From assembly GCF_024171695.1 (NCBI RefSeq), contig NZ_JAMTCF010000010.1, forward strand, positions 248,001 to 312,000: DNA of 64,000 nucleotides. The letters are read 5' to 3'. This stretch comes from Actinosynnema pretiosum. Its GTDB lineage: Bacteria > Actinomycetota > Actinomycetes > Mycobacteriales > Pseudonocardiaceae. The notes below the pieces were generated by a model. The model ran no database searches. It saw nothing but the letters and a program-made list of their open reading frames with translations, and had not been told where the DNA came from. Each line of letters begins with the position of its first letter. The stretch's first letter is position 1. The translations under genes and the position numbers were made by a program. Shown here piece by piece: positions 25,366 to 34,778 of the stretch.

Positions 25366-26267
25366 GGCCGTACGCCTCCGGTCATCTCGTGGTCGCGCCA
25401 CCAGTCCCGCACCCAGGCGGGCAGCGGGCCCCGGACGCGGACCCAGCGGTAGCGGTCGAGCGGTCCGCCCGCGTCCGCCGCGGTGTAGCGGCGTTCGGTG
25501 ACGCGGGTCGTGCCGAGCTTGGCGGTGAGGGCGGCCATCGCGGCGGGGGTGTGCATGAGGTCGCCCTCGACCGAGACCACCAGCACCGGGACGTCCACAG
25601 TGGACATGGCGCGCTCGTAGTCCAGGTCGGCCCCGTCCGGCCGGAAGCGGCCGGTGCGGGCGAAGCGCGCCCAGTCCCGGATGACGCCCGCCGACTCGCG
25701 GCCCGCGAAGCCGACGCGGTCGCCGGGGAAGTAGCCCCACACCCGGCCCAGCAGCGCGGCGGCCCCGGTGCCCGCGAGCACGCGCAGGGCGCGCAGCGGC
25801 GGGTAGACGCGGTGGTGCGGCGTGCCGGAGGCGATGAGGGCGAGCCCGTCCGCGTCGGCCTCGGGCCTGGCCAGGTAGGCGGCGGCGAGCTGGCCGCCGA
25901 TGCTGTGGCCGAGCAGGACCAGCCGCCTGCCGGGGAACTCGCGGCGGGCCGCGGTCACGATCGCGGGCAGGTCGGTGGCGACCGCGTCCTGCTGGCCGTG
26001 CCGGGAGCGCCGGGAGATCGCGGGGACGCTGGCCCCGTGGCCGCGCAGGTCACAGGCGACGACCGGGAACCCTTGGCGGGCAAGGCCTTCGGCCAGCGGG
26101 TCGTAGTAGGAGGCGGTGATGCCCATGGCGGGGACGATCACCAGGACCGGCGCGGCCGGGTCGTCGGCGAGCGGGGCTAACACCCGCAGGCACAGCTGGT
26201 GGTCCCCGTCGACGGGCAGCACGAGCAGTCTCGCACCGGTGTCGCCGACGCTTGCGCGACCGGACAT
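25362..26267 (-). CDS. Alpha/beta hydrolase
   Basis: 301 residues from the ATG at 26267 with GGAGG just upstream; a further in-frame ATG at 26318 would add a basic tail. The nucleophile elbow is GHSIGG near residue 110 and an oxyanion-region motif PAMGITASYYDPLA lies near 42. The acid Asp (VEGDLMHTP) and a late His/Asp region are present; the C-terminal His is not obvious, which may limit activity. It is the first gene of the leftward operon. It may release an acyl chain or hydrolyse an ester intermediate; the role is inferred only from context. Confidence 0.8.
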   Translation of the reverse strand: MSGRASVGDTGARLLVLPVDGDHQLCLRVLAPLADDPAAPVLVIVPAMGITASYYDPLAEGLARQGFPVVACDLRGHGASVPAISRRSRHGQQDAVATDLPAIVTAARREFPGRRLVLLGHSIGGQLAAAYLARPEADADGLALIASGTPHHRVYPPLRALRVLAGTGAAALLGRVWGYFPGDRVGFAGRESAGVIRDWARFARTGRFRPDGADLDYERAMSTVDVPVLVVSVEGDLMHTPAAMAALTAKLGTTRVTERRYTAADAGGPLDRYRWVRVRGPLPAWVRDWWRDHEMTGGVRP

Positions 26268-26702
26268 TGGCGAGCCTCCACCTCGGCGACGTCCCCAATA
26301 AGGGAACAGCGGATCCAAAAAAGGGGAATGACGCGGGAAGGACGCGTCCCGAGGAAGCGCGCGCCGCGTCCACCGGAACCCGTTTTACCTGGCCCACAGC
26401 CGTTCGCGGGTGGCGACCGACCGGGCACAGCGGGTTATCAAGATCGTTGCGCGACGAACGGTAGCAGGGTTGCATCAAAAGGCAAAGGATTCTCGGCAGG
26501 CCGCTGACCGAAGGTCGAATTCGCAGGTGGGAGGCATTTTCCGACCGCTTCCTCACAGGTTCTTGAGCAACCCTTGATACGTGATGACGGTCACATTTTC
26601 CGTTTCCTGACAACCGTTACGCTCCCCTCCGTTCCCGGTCCGCACCCGCACGCGCGGGGCGTCGACCCCGGTCCCCGCGTTCAGCCCGAGGAGTCACCAC
26701 CC
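26268..26702. promoter_or_regulatory. Bidirectional promoter region of the azoxy locus
   Basis: 435 bases separate the divergent hydrolase operon and the fatty acyl ligase gene. GC is lower than in the flanks, notably at 26290-26335 and 26570-26620. TTACGCT at 26616-26622 could hold a -10 element for the ligase. I see no clear regulator palindrome and no regulator gene is adjacent. Confidence 0.5.
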
Positions 26703-28493
26703 ATGCGCGAGGTCACCACCGCGCCCCTGCCCGCCGCGCCCGTCACCGGCGGTCTGGCCCAGCTCGTGCAGGTCAACGCCGAGCGGGCCCCCGACTCCAC
26801 CGCGTTCCGCCGCAAGAGCGCCTCGGGATGGGTCCCCGTCACCGCGCGCGAGTTCCGCGACGAGGTCGTCGCCGTCGCCAGAGGCCTTGTCAGCTCCGGA
26901 ATCCGCCCCGGCGACCGGGTGCTGCTCCTGGCGGCGACCCGCTACGAGTGGACCCTGTTCGACTTCGCGATCTGGGCCGCCCGAGCCGTGACGGTCCCGG
27001 TCTACCCGACGTCCTCGGCCGAGCAGGTCGAGTGGATCGTCGCCGACTCCGGGGCGAGCGCGGCGGTCGTGGAGACCGACGAGCACGAGGCCCTGGTGCG
27101 GGCGGCGTTCACCGGGGTCGAGCGGACCGCCCCGGTGTGGCGGATCGACGACGCGGCGGCGGAGCTGTCGGTCGCGGGCGCGGACGTCCCCGAGTCCGAG
27201 GTGCTGGACCGCTGCCGGGAGACCGGCCACGACGAGCCCGCCACCATCGTCTACACCTCGGGGACCACCGGCAGGCCCAAGGGCTGCGTGCTCACGCACG
27301 GCAACTTCCTGGCCGAGGCCCAGGGCGCGGTCGGCGTGCTGCGCTCGCTGTTCGGCGACGGCGGCGCGGCGCAGGCCTCCACCCTGCTGTTCCTGCCGCT
27401 GGCGCACGTCGTCGGCCGGATGCTCCAGGTCGGCGCGGTGTGGGCCGGGGTCACCCTGGGGCACACCGCGAAGGTCGGCGACGCGGTGGCCGACTTGGCC
27501 ACGTTCCGCCCCACGTTCGTGCTCGCGGTGCCGTACGTGCTGGAGAAGATCTTCCACGGCGCGCGCCAGAAGGCGCTCGACTCGGGCAGGGGCAAGGTGT
27601 TCGACGCGGCGACCGAGGTCGCCGTGGCGCACTCGTCGGCGGACTCCCCCGGCCTCGGCCTGCGGCTGCGGCACGCGGCGTTCGACCGGCTGGTGTACCG
27701 CAGGCTGCGCGCCGCGCTGGGCGGCAGGTGCGAGCACGTGCTCTCCGGCGGCGCCGCCCTGTCCCCCAGGCTGGTGCACTTCTACCGGGCGGCCGGGATC
27801 ACCGTGCTGGAGGGCTACGGCCTGACCGAGACCACGTCGACCGCGACGATCAACACCCCGGAGGCGTTCCGGGCGGGCACGGCGGGCAGGCCGCTGCCCG
27901 GCATGACCCTGCGGATCTCGGACGCGGGCGAGGTGCAGGTCAAGGGCCCCACCGTGTTCGGCGGCTACTGGCGGGACGAGGCGGCGACGGCGGCGACGTT
28001 CGAGGACGGCTGGCTGGCCACCGGCGACCTCGGGCACGTGGACGACGCGGGCTTCCTGGTGATCACCGGGCGCAGCAAGGAGATCCTGGTGACCAGCGGC
28101 GGGAAGAACGTCTCCCCCGCCGCCATCGAGGACCGCATCGGCGGCCACCCGCTCGTGGGCAACGCCGTGGTGGTGGGCGACGGGCGCAACTACGTCGCGG
28201 CGCTGCTGACCGTGGACCACCAGCACTTCCCGGTGTGGAAGCGCTCGGCGGGCAAGCCGGAGTCGGCGACCGTGGCGGACCTGGCGGGCGACCCTGACCT
28301 GCTGGCGGAGCTCCAGCGCGCGGTGGACCAGGGGAACGCGGCGGTCTCGCGGGCGGAGTCGGTGCGCAGGTTCCGGGTGCTGCCGGTGGAGTTCACCCAG
28401 GAGAACGGGTGCCTGACGCCGTCGCTGAAGGTGAAGCGGGACGTGGTGGTCCGGCGGTGGGCCGACGAGGTGGAGGCCTGCTACGCCGGGTGA
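26703..28493 (+). CDS. Long-chain fatty acid--CoA (AMP-dependent) ligase
   Basis: 596 residues from the ATG at 26703 with GAGGAG upstream. It has the adenylate-forming motifs [11 protein letters not shown] near residue 183, GYGLTET, a DLG hinge (ATGDLGHVDDAGF), and KEILVTSGGKN. The length and the VLSGGAALSP motif fit the FACL family that activates long-chain fatty acids as in FadD15 or bacterial ACSL types. It faces away from the azoxy operon across a shared promoter region, which suggests it supplies the alkyl chain as acyl-CoA. A catalytic lysine near the C-terminus is likely Lys in TPSLKVKR. Confidence 0.9.
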   Translation: MREVTTAPLPAAPVTGGLAQLVQVNAERAPDSTAFRRKSASGWVPVTAREFRDEVVAVARGLVSSGIRPGDRVLLLAATRYEWTLFDFAIWAARAVTVPVYPTSSAEQVEWIVADSGASAAVVETDEHEALVRAAFTGVERTAPVWRIDDAAAELSVAGADVPESEVLDRCRETGHDEPATIVYTSGTTGRPKGCVLTHGNFLAEAQGAVGVLRSLFGDGGAAQASTLLFLPLAHVVGRMLQVGAVWAGVTLGHTAKVGDAVADLATFRPTFVLAVPYVLEKIFHGARQKALDSGRGKVFDAATEVAVAHSSADSPGLGLRLRHAAFDRLVYRRLRAALGGRCEHVLSGGAALSPRLVHFYRAAGITVLEGYGLTETTSTATINTPEAFRAGTAGRPLPGMTLRISDAGEVQVKGPTVFGGYWRDEAATAATFEDGWLATGDLGHVDDAGFLVITGRSKEILVTSGGKNVSPAAIEDRIGGHPLVGNAVVVGDGRNYVAALLTVDHQHFPVWKRSAGKPESATVADLAGDPDLLAELQRAVDQGNAAVSRAESVRRFRVLPVEFTQENGCLTPSLKVKRDVVVRRWADEVEACYAG

Positions 28494-28498
28494 GGCGG

Positions 28499-28535
28499 GT
28501 GCGGGAAGCCCTTGCGCGTCAAGGGTTTCCCGCAC
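28499..28535. terminator. Bidirectional terminator hairpin
   Basis: A 16-base arm at 28499-28514 (GTGCGGGAAGCCCTTG) pairs with 28520-28535, with a single G-T wobble and a 5-base loop. It sits between the convergent ligase and acetyltransferase genes. Confidence 0.8.
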
Positions 28536-28539
28536 CGCG

Positions 28540-29088
28540 TCACCACCTGCGGCGCACGGACGCCGCACCCCCGGTGACGAGCGCGCCCGCCGGGACGTCT
28601 CCGGTGACCACCGCGCCCGCCCCCACCACCGAGTCACGCCCGATCGTCACCCCCGGCAGCACGATGACCCCGACCCCGAGCCACACCCCGTCCTCCAGCA
28701 CCACCGGCGCCTCCTCGGTGAACGCCCGCCGGTCCTCGGGCGGCACCGGGTGGTCGGAGGTGATCAGGGTGACGCGCGGCCCGAGCATCACGCCGCTGCC
28801 GATGCGCAGCCCACCCCGGTCGTAGAAGGTGCAGCCGTGGTTGACGAAGACGTCCTCGCTGAACTCGGTGTTCAAACCGCAGTCGGTGTGGAAGGGCGGC
28901 AGGATCCGAACCGACTCCGGCAGCGGACGGCCGAAGATCGCGGCGTGCAACGCGGCGCGCTCCTCCGCGCTGTTGTACGGCAAGGAGTTCAACCGCGAGG
29001 TGAGGTCGGTGACCTCGAAGATCCGCTCGGCGACGCGGGCGAACTCGGGCCCGTGGACGTAGGTGCGCGCTCTTGGCAGGCTGCTCAT
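28540..29088 (-). CDS. Maltose/galactoside O-acetyltransferase-like left-handed beta-helix protein
   Basis: 182 residues from the ATG at 29088. An N-terminal helical cap (maltose acetyltransferase type) is followed by hexapeptide repeats of the form [LIV]-G-x4, e.g. IGSGVMLGPRVTLIT and IGRDSVVGAGAVVTGDVPAG. The catalytic His is in TSDHPVP. The family moves an acetyl group from acetyl-CoA to sugar hydroxyls. It is divergent from a LysR regulator that probably controls it. There is no clear link to the flanking clusters. Confidence 0.86.
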   Translation of the reverse strand: MSSLPRARTYVHGPEFARVAERIFEVTDLTSRLNSLPYNSAEERAALHAAIFGRPLPESVRILPPFHTDCGLNTEFSEDVFVNHGCTFYDRGGLRIGSGVMLGPRVTLITSDHPVPPEDRRAFTEEAPVVLEDGVWLGVGVIVLPGVTIGRDSVVGAGAVVTGDVPAGALVTGGAASVRRRW

Positions 29089-29170
29089 GTGCCGATCCCA
29101 CCAACGCCCCCGCCCGGCGGCCCAACAACCGACGCGCCCACCGGCCACAACCGGCAGTTGGGGCGGACCG

Positions 29171-30100
29171 GTGGACGTTGAGAGCGTGCGCGCCTTCGTA
29201 GCCGCCGCCGAGTCGGGGAGGCTGGGGGACGCGGCCGTGGAGCTGGGCATCAGCCAGCAGGCGGTGTCCAAGCGGGTGGGGGCGCTGGAGCGCGTGGTCG
29301 GGGTGGCGCTGTTCGCGCGCACGCCGCGCGGTGTCCGGTTGACGCTGGACGGCGAGGTGTTCCTCCCGCACGCCAGGGCGGTGCTGCGGGCCGTGGAGCG
29401 GGCGGCGCGGTCGGTGCAGCCGGAAAACCGGGTGCTGCGGGTAGACGTGCCGAACCTGCGCACCGCCCCGTCCACCGCCCTGCGCGCCTTCCACGCCGCG
29501 CACCCCGAGGTGGCGCTGGAGGTGGTGACGCTGCCGGAGAACCACCTGGGCGGGGCGCTGGAGGCGGTGCGCGCGGGCGCAGTCGACGCCTCGTTCCGCG
29601 CCGTCCCCCTGGCGCACGCGGACCTGCCGGACGACGTGCGCACGGCACGGGCGGTGGACAGCGGGCTTGAGCTTCTCGTCGGCCCCCACCACCCGCTGGC
29701 CGACCGCGCGGAACTGGCCCCGGCGGAGCTGGCCGGGTACCGCGTGTGGGTGCCGGGGATCAGGCCGGGGACCGAGTGGGCGCGGTTCTACCGGGACTTC
29801 GCCCGCGCGTTCGGCGCGGCGGTCGACGGCGCGGGCCCGCACTTCGGCGACGAGGCGCTGCTGGAACAACTCGCGTCGTCGGCGGACTCCGCCACGATCG
29901 TCAGCTCCGGCGACCACTACCTGTGGCCCGCCGCCTACGACCTGCGCCGCGTCCCGCTGCGAAACCCGACCCCGCTCTACCCGCACCGCCTGCTCTGGTC
30001 GACGATGAACGATCACCCCGGTCTCGCGGACCTGCGCGCGTTCCTGAAAGCCGCCCACGCGCGGATCCCGCACCCCCGGTGGGAACCGACCTGGGCTTAG
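29171..30100 (+). CDS. LysR family transcriptional regulator
   Basis: 309 residues from a GTG at 29171; the longer open frame to 29063 overlaps the divergent gene and lacks LysR character. Residues 1-60 form the winged helix-turn-helix (FVAAAESGRLGDAAVELGIS then QQAVSKRVGALE), and residues about 85-300 the LysR substrate-binding domain. The 82-base gap to the acetyltransferase contains CAAC and GTTG (29148-29151 and 29157-29160) five bases apart, a possible binding half-site pair. It probably regulates the divergent acetyltransferase. Confidence 0.9.
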   Translation: MDVESVRAFVAAAESGRLGDAAVELGISQQAVSKRVGALERVVGVALFARTPRGVRLTLDGEVFLPHARAVLRAVERAARSVQPENRVLRVDVPNLRTAPSTALRAFHAAHPEVALEVVTLPENHLGGALEAVRAGAVDASFRAVPLAHADLPDDVRTARAVDSGLELLVGPHHPLADRAELAPAELAGYRVWVPGIRPGTEWARFYRDFARAFGAAVDGAGPHFGDEALLEQLASSADSATIVSSGDHYLWPAAYDLRRVPLRNPTPLYPHRLLWSTMNDHPGLADLRAFLKAAHARIPHPRWEPTWA

Positions 30101-30995
30101 CGGCTGTTGACGTGGCGGCACCCGGACCAGGGTTCACGGGGCCGGGACACCACTTCGGCGGTCCGCGGATGAGGTTGGAAAAGGCTCAGCGTCAATCCCG
30201 ACGGCGGAGGGGATTCGGCCGATCGGCACCCGACGTTCTTGAGGATCTCTCATGACAGCGGGGTGACACCTCATCCGGCTGCGGCGCCAACTCGATACCG
30301 CAGCCAGATCGACCGGCACCTGAGTACGGTGCGGCTGCCCACGGGACAAGGTCACGGACAATGCCCTGGCCTGCGAGGTCAGCCGTGGACACCGAAACTA
30401 GTCACAGTGCGACAGGACAGGCGACGCGAACCAACACGAACCACAGTCACATCGAATTCAAGTTAATAGATAATTGGACAGCTTCTGGCTCAGTTCAAAA
30501 AGCTCCAAGACTATCCGGGCCCAGCCGGAGGAATGAACACGCGCCGACCCGGAGCAGAGAGCGAGATTGTTCAAATCGACCAAGCGGTTGTCGATCGACG
30601 TGCCACCCCGACACCGACTCCAGGCCGGTTCCCGCCCCCTGGTCGCCGCTGGCCGCAGCACCGACAAACGGTCGAAACCAGGGCAAATCGGGTCTTCGAC
30701 TTCCCCGCCCCCAGGACGTCGCCGCTCGCCACTGGGGACGTGATCTTGATGTCCAATTCGACACAGAACGCTTGACCGACGACCCCGCGGTGGGTTACGC
30801 GGTCGCGCACCCGTACGACCGGGGAGCGGTTCGGGAAACCAAATGAGACAGCCCGGCAAACTTCGGCCGAACTCTCGTCATCGCCGTTGGTCTGGTGTTA
30901 ACTGACTGGAGAGACAGAGTGCATTTCCCCACCCTCGGCTGCAACGGCACAAAGCGGTACCGGTACGCCCGCCTTGCCTGGAAAGGCCGTCCCCC
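30101..30995. other. Long non-coding region of lower GC upstream of the NRPS/PKS operon
   Basis: About 895 bases with no gene I can support on either strand. GC falls markedly around 30400-30520, including TTAATAGATAATTGG. Short open frames here have no ribosome binding site and no family character. It must carry the promoter of the 17.7-kb operon, and the base composition suggests decayed or inserted DNA at the cluster boundary. GTTAAC at 30897-30902 lies just before a GGAG run, but I could not place a confident promoter. Confidence 0.5.
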
Positions 30996-33900
30996 ATGCG
31001 AATGTCCGCACCGCTGTCATCCGGTCAGCAACGCCTTTGGACCGTCTCCCAGCTGGATGGCGCGGGACCGGCCTACAACGAGACCATGGCCTTCGCCCTG
31101 CGGGGTCCCCTCGACCGCGACGCCCTGCGACGCGCCCTGGACGCTCTCGCCGACCGCCACGAGGCGCTGCGGACCAGGGTCGTCGTCGAGGACGGCTGGC
31201 CCGTGCAGGTCGTGGAACCCACCGGTCACGGGTTTCCGTGTCCCGTCGACGACGTCGCCGGGCGGGCGGACGCGGCTGCCGCGTTGCGGCGGGACGAACC
31301 CGGTGCGCCCTTCGACCTGTCGCGGGCGCCGCTGGCGCGTGCCCGGCTGCTCGTCGAGGGGGACCGGCGGCACGTCCTGCTGATCACCGTGCACCACATC
31401 GTCTTCGACGGCTGGTCCCGCACCCTCCTGCTGCGCGAGCTGGGCATCCTCTACGCCGCCGAGCTGACCGGCGCGGTGGCCGACCTGCCGCCCGCCCGGC
31501 CGTACCGCGAGTACGCCCTGGCGCAGCAGGAGTGGCTGACCGGTCCCGGCAGGGAGGCGCACGAGGCGTACTGGCTGGACCGGCTCGACGGGGTGGCGCC
31601 GGTGCTGGAGCTGCCCGCCGACCGGCCGCGTCCGGCCCGGCAGGACTACCGGGGCGCGCGTGTGCCGGTCTCGCTCGGGCCGGAGCTCACCGGGCGTCTG
31701 AAGGCGGTCGCGCGCGAGCACGGTGTCACGCTCTACTCCACCATCCTGACCTGCTGGTTCCTCCTGCTCTCCCGGCTCTCCGGGCAAGGTGACATCGTTG
31801 TCGGCGTGCCGACCGCCAACCGGGGCGCGGGCGGCGACCACCCCGACACGCTCGGGTTCTTCGTCAACACCCTGGCCGTGCGCGCCGATCTGGGCGGCTC
31901 CCCCACCGACTCCCCCACCGGCTCCGCCCTGCTCAAGCAGGTCCGCGCGGCCCTGCGCGGCGCCATCGACCACGTCGAGCTGCCGTTCGAGCGGGTCGTG
32001 GAGCTGGTGAACCCGCCTCGCAGCCCGGCGCACACCCCGCTCTTCCAGACGATGTTCGCCTGGGTGCCGAAGCTCGACGACGTCCTGGAACTGCCGGGGG
32101 TGGCAGCCGAACCCCTCCAGGTCGAGCACGCCCCCGCCAAGTTCGACCTCGCGCTCAACCTCGCCGCCGGGCACGACGACGTCCTCGGGCACCTCGACTA
32201 CGCCGTCGCCCTCTTCGACCGCGCGACCGCCGAGCGGTACGCGCGGTACCTCGTCCGGCTGCTGCACCAGCTCGCCGCCCACCCCGAGGCCGACGTCGCG
32301 GGCTACGACCTGCTCGACGACGCCGAGCGCCGCGAGATCCTCACCGGCTGGAGCACCGGCACCGCACCGCACAGGCGCCCCGGCGGGCTGGTCGAGCGGT
32401 TCACCACCCAGGCCGACACCGCGCCGGACGCCCCGGCGCTCGTCTGCGACGGCCGGACCCTCACCTACGGCGAGCTGGACCGCCGCTCGACGCGGCTGGC
32501 CAACGCCCTGCGCCGACGCGGGGCCGGGCCGGGCGAGGTCGTCGCCATCCGGAGCGGGCGGTCGGCCGAGCTGGTGGTGTCCGCGCTGGGCGTGCTGAAG
32601 ACCGGCGCCGCCTACCTCCCGCTCGACCCGGCCCAACCCCCGGCGCGGCAGGCGGCGATGGTCGAGGACGCGCGCCCGATCCTGGTGCTGGACGACATCG
32701 GCGCCCTGGAGGCCGAGGGCGACGAGACGCGCGAAGCGGTCACCACCGATCCCCGCGAGACCGCGTACGTCATCTGCACCTCGGGGTCGACCGGGCGGCC
32801 GAAGGGCGTCGCGGTGACCCACCACAGCGTCCTGGCCCTGTTCGACCAGTGGCTGGACCGCTTCGGCGCGACGCCCGGCGAGGCCACGTCGGCGTGGTCG
32901 AGCACCGGCTTCGACGCCTCGGTGCACGAGCTCCTGCTGCCGCTGACCACCGGGGCCGTGCTGCACGTCGTGCCCGAGGACGTCCGGCCGGACCCGGCGG
33001 CGCTGATGGCGTGGCTGCGGGAGCACCGGGTGGTGCAGGCGTTCCTGCCGCCGGCCTACGTCCGCTGGATCGACGAGGACCCGACCAGGGTCGCCGGGCT
33101 GGCGCTGCGGCAGGTCCTCACCGGCGTCGAACCCCTCCAGGAGGCCGCGCTCGCCCGGTTCGCCGCTGCTCTGCCCGGACTGCGGATCTGCTTCGGCTAC
33201 GGGCCGACCGAGGCCACCCTCTACGCGACCGCGCACGTCGACCCGGAGCCCCTGGACCGCCCGGCGCCGATCGGGCGACCGCTGCCGGGGTCCCGGCTGT
33301 ACCTGCTGGACGACCGGCTGCGCCCGGTGCCGCCGGGCGTGGTCGGTGAGGTGTTCCTCGCCGGTGACTGCCTGGCTCGCGGCTACCTGCACCGGCCGGA
33401 CCTGACCGCAGAGCGGTTCGTGCCGGACCCGTTCGCGCCGGGCGAGCGCATGTACCGCACCGGGGACCTGGCCCGCTGGCTCCCCGGCGGCGAGACCGAG
33501 TACGCCGGTCGCCGGGACGACCAGGTCAAGCTGCGCGGCTTCCGCATCGAGCCCGGCGAGGTGACGGCCGCGCTGCTGGCCGTCCCCGGTGTCCGCGAGG
33601 CCGCGGTGCTGGTCGACCGCGAGGGCGATCCCCGGCTCGTCGCCGGGGTCGCGGGCGGGAGCCGGAGCGCGCACGAGTGGCGCGCGGCGCTGGCCGACCG
33701 GCTGCCCGACTACATGATCCCGTCGGTGTTCGCCGAGTTCGACCGGCTGCCGCTCAGCCGCAGCGGCAAGCTCGACCGCGACGCGGTCCTGGCGCGCGCC
33801 CGCACGAGCGCGTCGACCAGCCCGGTCAACACCACCGCACCGCGCGACCACGTCGAGCTGGCGCTGCTGCGGATCTGGCGGGACCTGCTCCTGCACCCCT

Positions 33901-34778
33901 CGATCGGCGTCTCGGACGACTTCTTCGACGTCGGCGGCACGTCGATCTCGGCGATCAAGCTCGCCCACGCGATCGGCGTCGGGTTCGGCCGCGAGCTGCC
34001 GATCCGCGACGTCATCCTGCACCCGACCGTCGAGGCGCAGGCCGCGCTGCTGCGCGCGGACCGGCCGGTCGACGGCGGCAGCCTCGTCGAGTTCCGCCGG
34101 GGCGCGGGGAAGGCCCGCGTCGTCTGCGTGCACCCGGCGGGCGGCACGGCGTTCTGCTACCTGCCGCTCAGCGCCCTGCTGCCCGAGGACGCCGGGGTGC
34201 TCGGCATCCAGTCCCCCGGCCTCAACCCCGGCGAGTCGCCGCTGCCGAGCGTGGAGGCGATGGCCGAGGAGTACCTGCGGCTCGTCGACCCGCGGCCAGG
34301 GGAAGCCCTGGTCCTCTGCGGACTGTCCTACGGCGGCCTCGTCGCCCACGAGATGGGGCGTCGGCTGGCCGGGGAGCACCGCGTCAGCGTGGTCCTCCTC
34401 GACACCGCCGCGACCGACGACCCGGCCGCGAGAGCCGCGACCGACCCCGTTCCGGCGGCCGAGTTCCGCGAGAAGCTGGTGCGGTTCAACGGGATGTACC
34501 CCGGCATCGAGGACGAGCAGATCGAGCGCTACCACCGCACGTACAACCACAACCGGCTGACCGCGCGCGAGCACGACCCCGGCGAGTCGGCCGCGCGGGT
34601 GGTGTTCGTCCAGGCCGTCGGCGAGGACCCGGTCCCCGGCGCGGTGGAGTTCTGGCGCCGCCGCGCCCTCGGCGGGTTCGAGGTCGTCCCGGCGGACTGC
34701 GGGCACTGGGACATGCTGGAGAGCGACGCGCTGCCGCTGGTCGCCGAGCTGATCACCGCAGAGCTGGGGGCGCGATGA
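30996..34778 (+). CDS. NRPS, single module C-A-T-TE
   Basis: 1260 residues. Condensation domain at about 5-430 with HHIVFDG near residue 132 and [10 protein letters not shown]. Adenylation domain at about 460-945 with [11 protein letters not shown] near 594, YGPTEAT and YRTGDLARW. Carrier domain with GGTSIS near 983. Type I thioesterase from about 1030 with nucleophile GLSYGG near 1109 and catalytic His in DCGHWDM. By eye the specificity code is D-A-H-F-L-G-G-L-Y-K, which I cannot match to a known amino acid. With the hybrid synthase and TauD gene downstream it corresponds to the separate NRPS of the detoxin/rimosamide family, which in that family is thought to supply the esterified amino acid. 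Its stop overlaps the next start by four bases. Confidence 0.92.
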   Translation: MRMSAPLSSGQQRLWTVSQLDGAGPAYNETMAFALRGPLDRDALRRALDALADRHEALRTRVVVEDGWPVQVVEPTGHGFPCPVDDVAGRADAAAALRRDEPGAPFDLSRAPLARARLLVEGDRRHVLLITVHHIVFDGWSRTLLLRELGILYAAELTGAVADLPPARPYREYALAQQEWLTGPGREAHEAYWLDRLDGVAPVLELPADRPRPARQDYRGARVPVSLGPELTGRLKAVAREHGVTLYSTILTCWFLLLSRLSGQGDIVVGVPTANRGAGGDHPDTLGFFVNTLAVRADLGGSPTDSPTGSALLKQVRAALRGAIDHVELPFERVVELVNPPRSPAHTPLFQTMFAWVPKLDDVLELPGVAAEPLQVEHAPAKFDLALNLAAGHDDVLGHLDYAVALFDRATAERYARYLVRLLHQLAAHPEADVAGYDLLDDAERREILTGWSTGTAPHRRPGGLVERFTTQADTAPDAPALVCDGRTLTYGELDRRSTRLANALRRRGAGPGEVVAIRSGRSAELVVSALGVLKTGAAYLPLDPAQPPARQAAMVEDARPILVLDDIGALEAEGDETREAVTTDPRETAYVICTSGSTGRPKGVAVTHHSVLALFDQWLDRFGATPGEATSAWSSTGFDASVHELLLPLTTGAVLHVVPEDVRPDPAALMAWLREHRVVQAFLPPAYVRWIDEDPTRVAGLALRQVLTGVEPLQEAALARFAAALPGLRICFGYGPTEATLYATAHVDPEPLDRPAPIGRPLPGSRLYLLDDRLRPVPPGVVGEVFLAGDCLARGYLHRPDLTAERFVPDPFAPGERMYRTGDLARWLPGGETEYAGRRDDQVKLRGFRIEPGEVTAALLAVPGVREAAVLVDREGDPRLVAGVAGGSRSAHEWRAALADRLPDYMIPSVFAEFDRLPLSRSGKLDRDAVLARARTSASTSPVNTTAPRDHVELALLRIWRDLLLHPSIGVSDDFFDVGGTSISAIKLAHAIGVGFGRELPIRDVILHPTVEAQAALLRADRPVDGGSLVEFRRGAGKARVVCVHPAGGTAFCYLPLSALLPEDAGVLGIQSPGLNPGESPLPSVEAMAEEYLRLVDPRPGEALVLCGLSYGGLVAHEMGRRLAGEHRVSVVLLDTAATDDPAARAATDPVPAAEFREKLVRFNGMYPGIEDEQIERYHRTYNHNRLTAREHDPGESAARVVFVQAVGEDPVPGAVEFWRRRALGGFEVVPADCGHWDMLESDALPLVAELITAELGAR

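Noticed and set aside
30895-31383. Possible leader peptide or small gene before the first NRPS
   Set aside because: It starts near a GGAG run but reads through into the NRPS in another frame with Pro/Arg-rich shadow composition.
1-34778. Treating the left-edge NRPS and the 30996 NRPS as one cluster
   Set aside because: They lie 30 kb apart on opposite strands with the azoxy locus and unrelated genes between.
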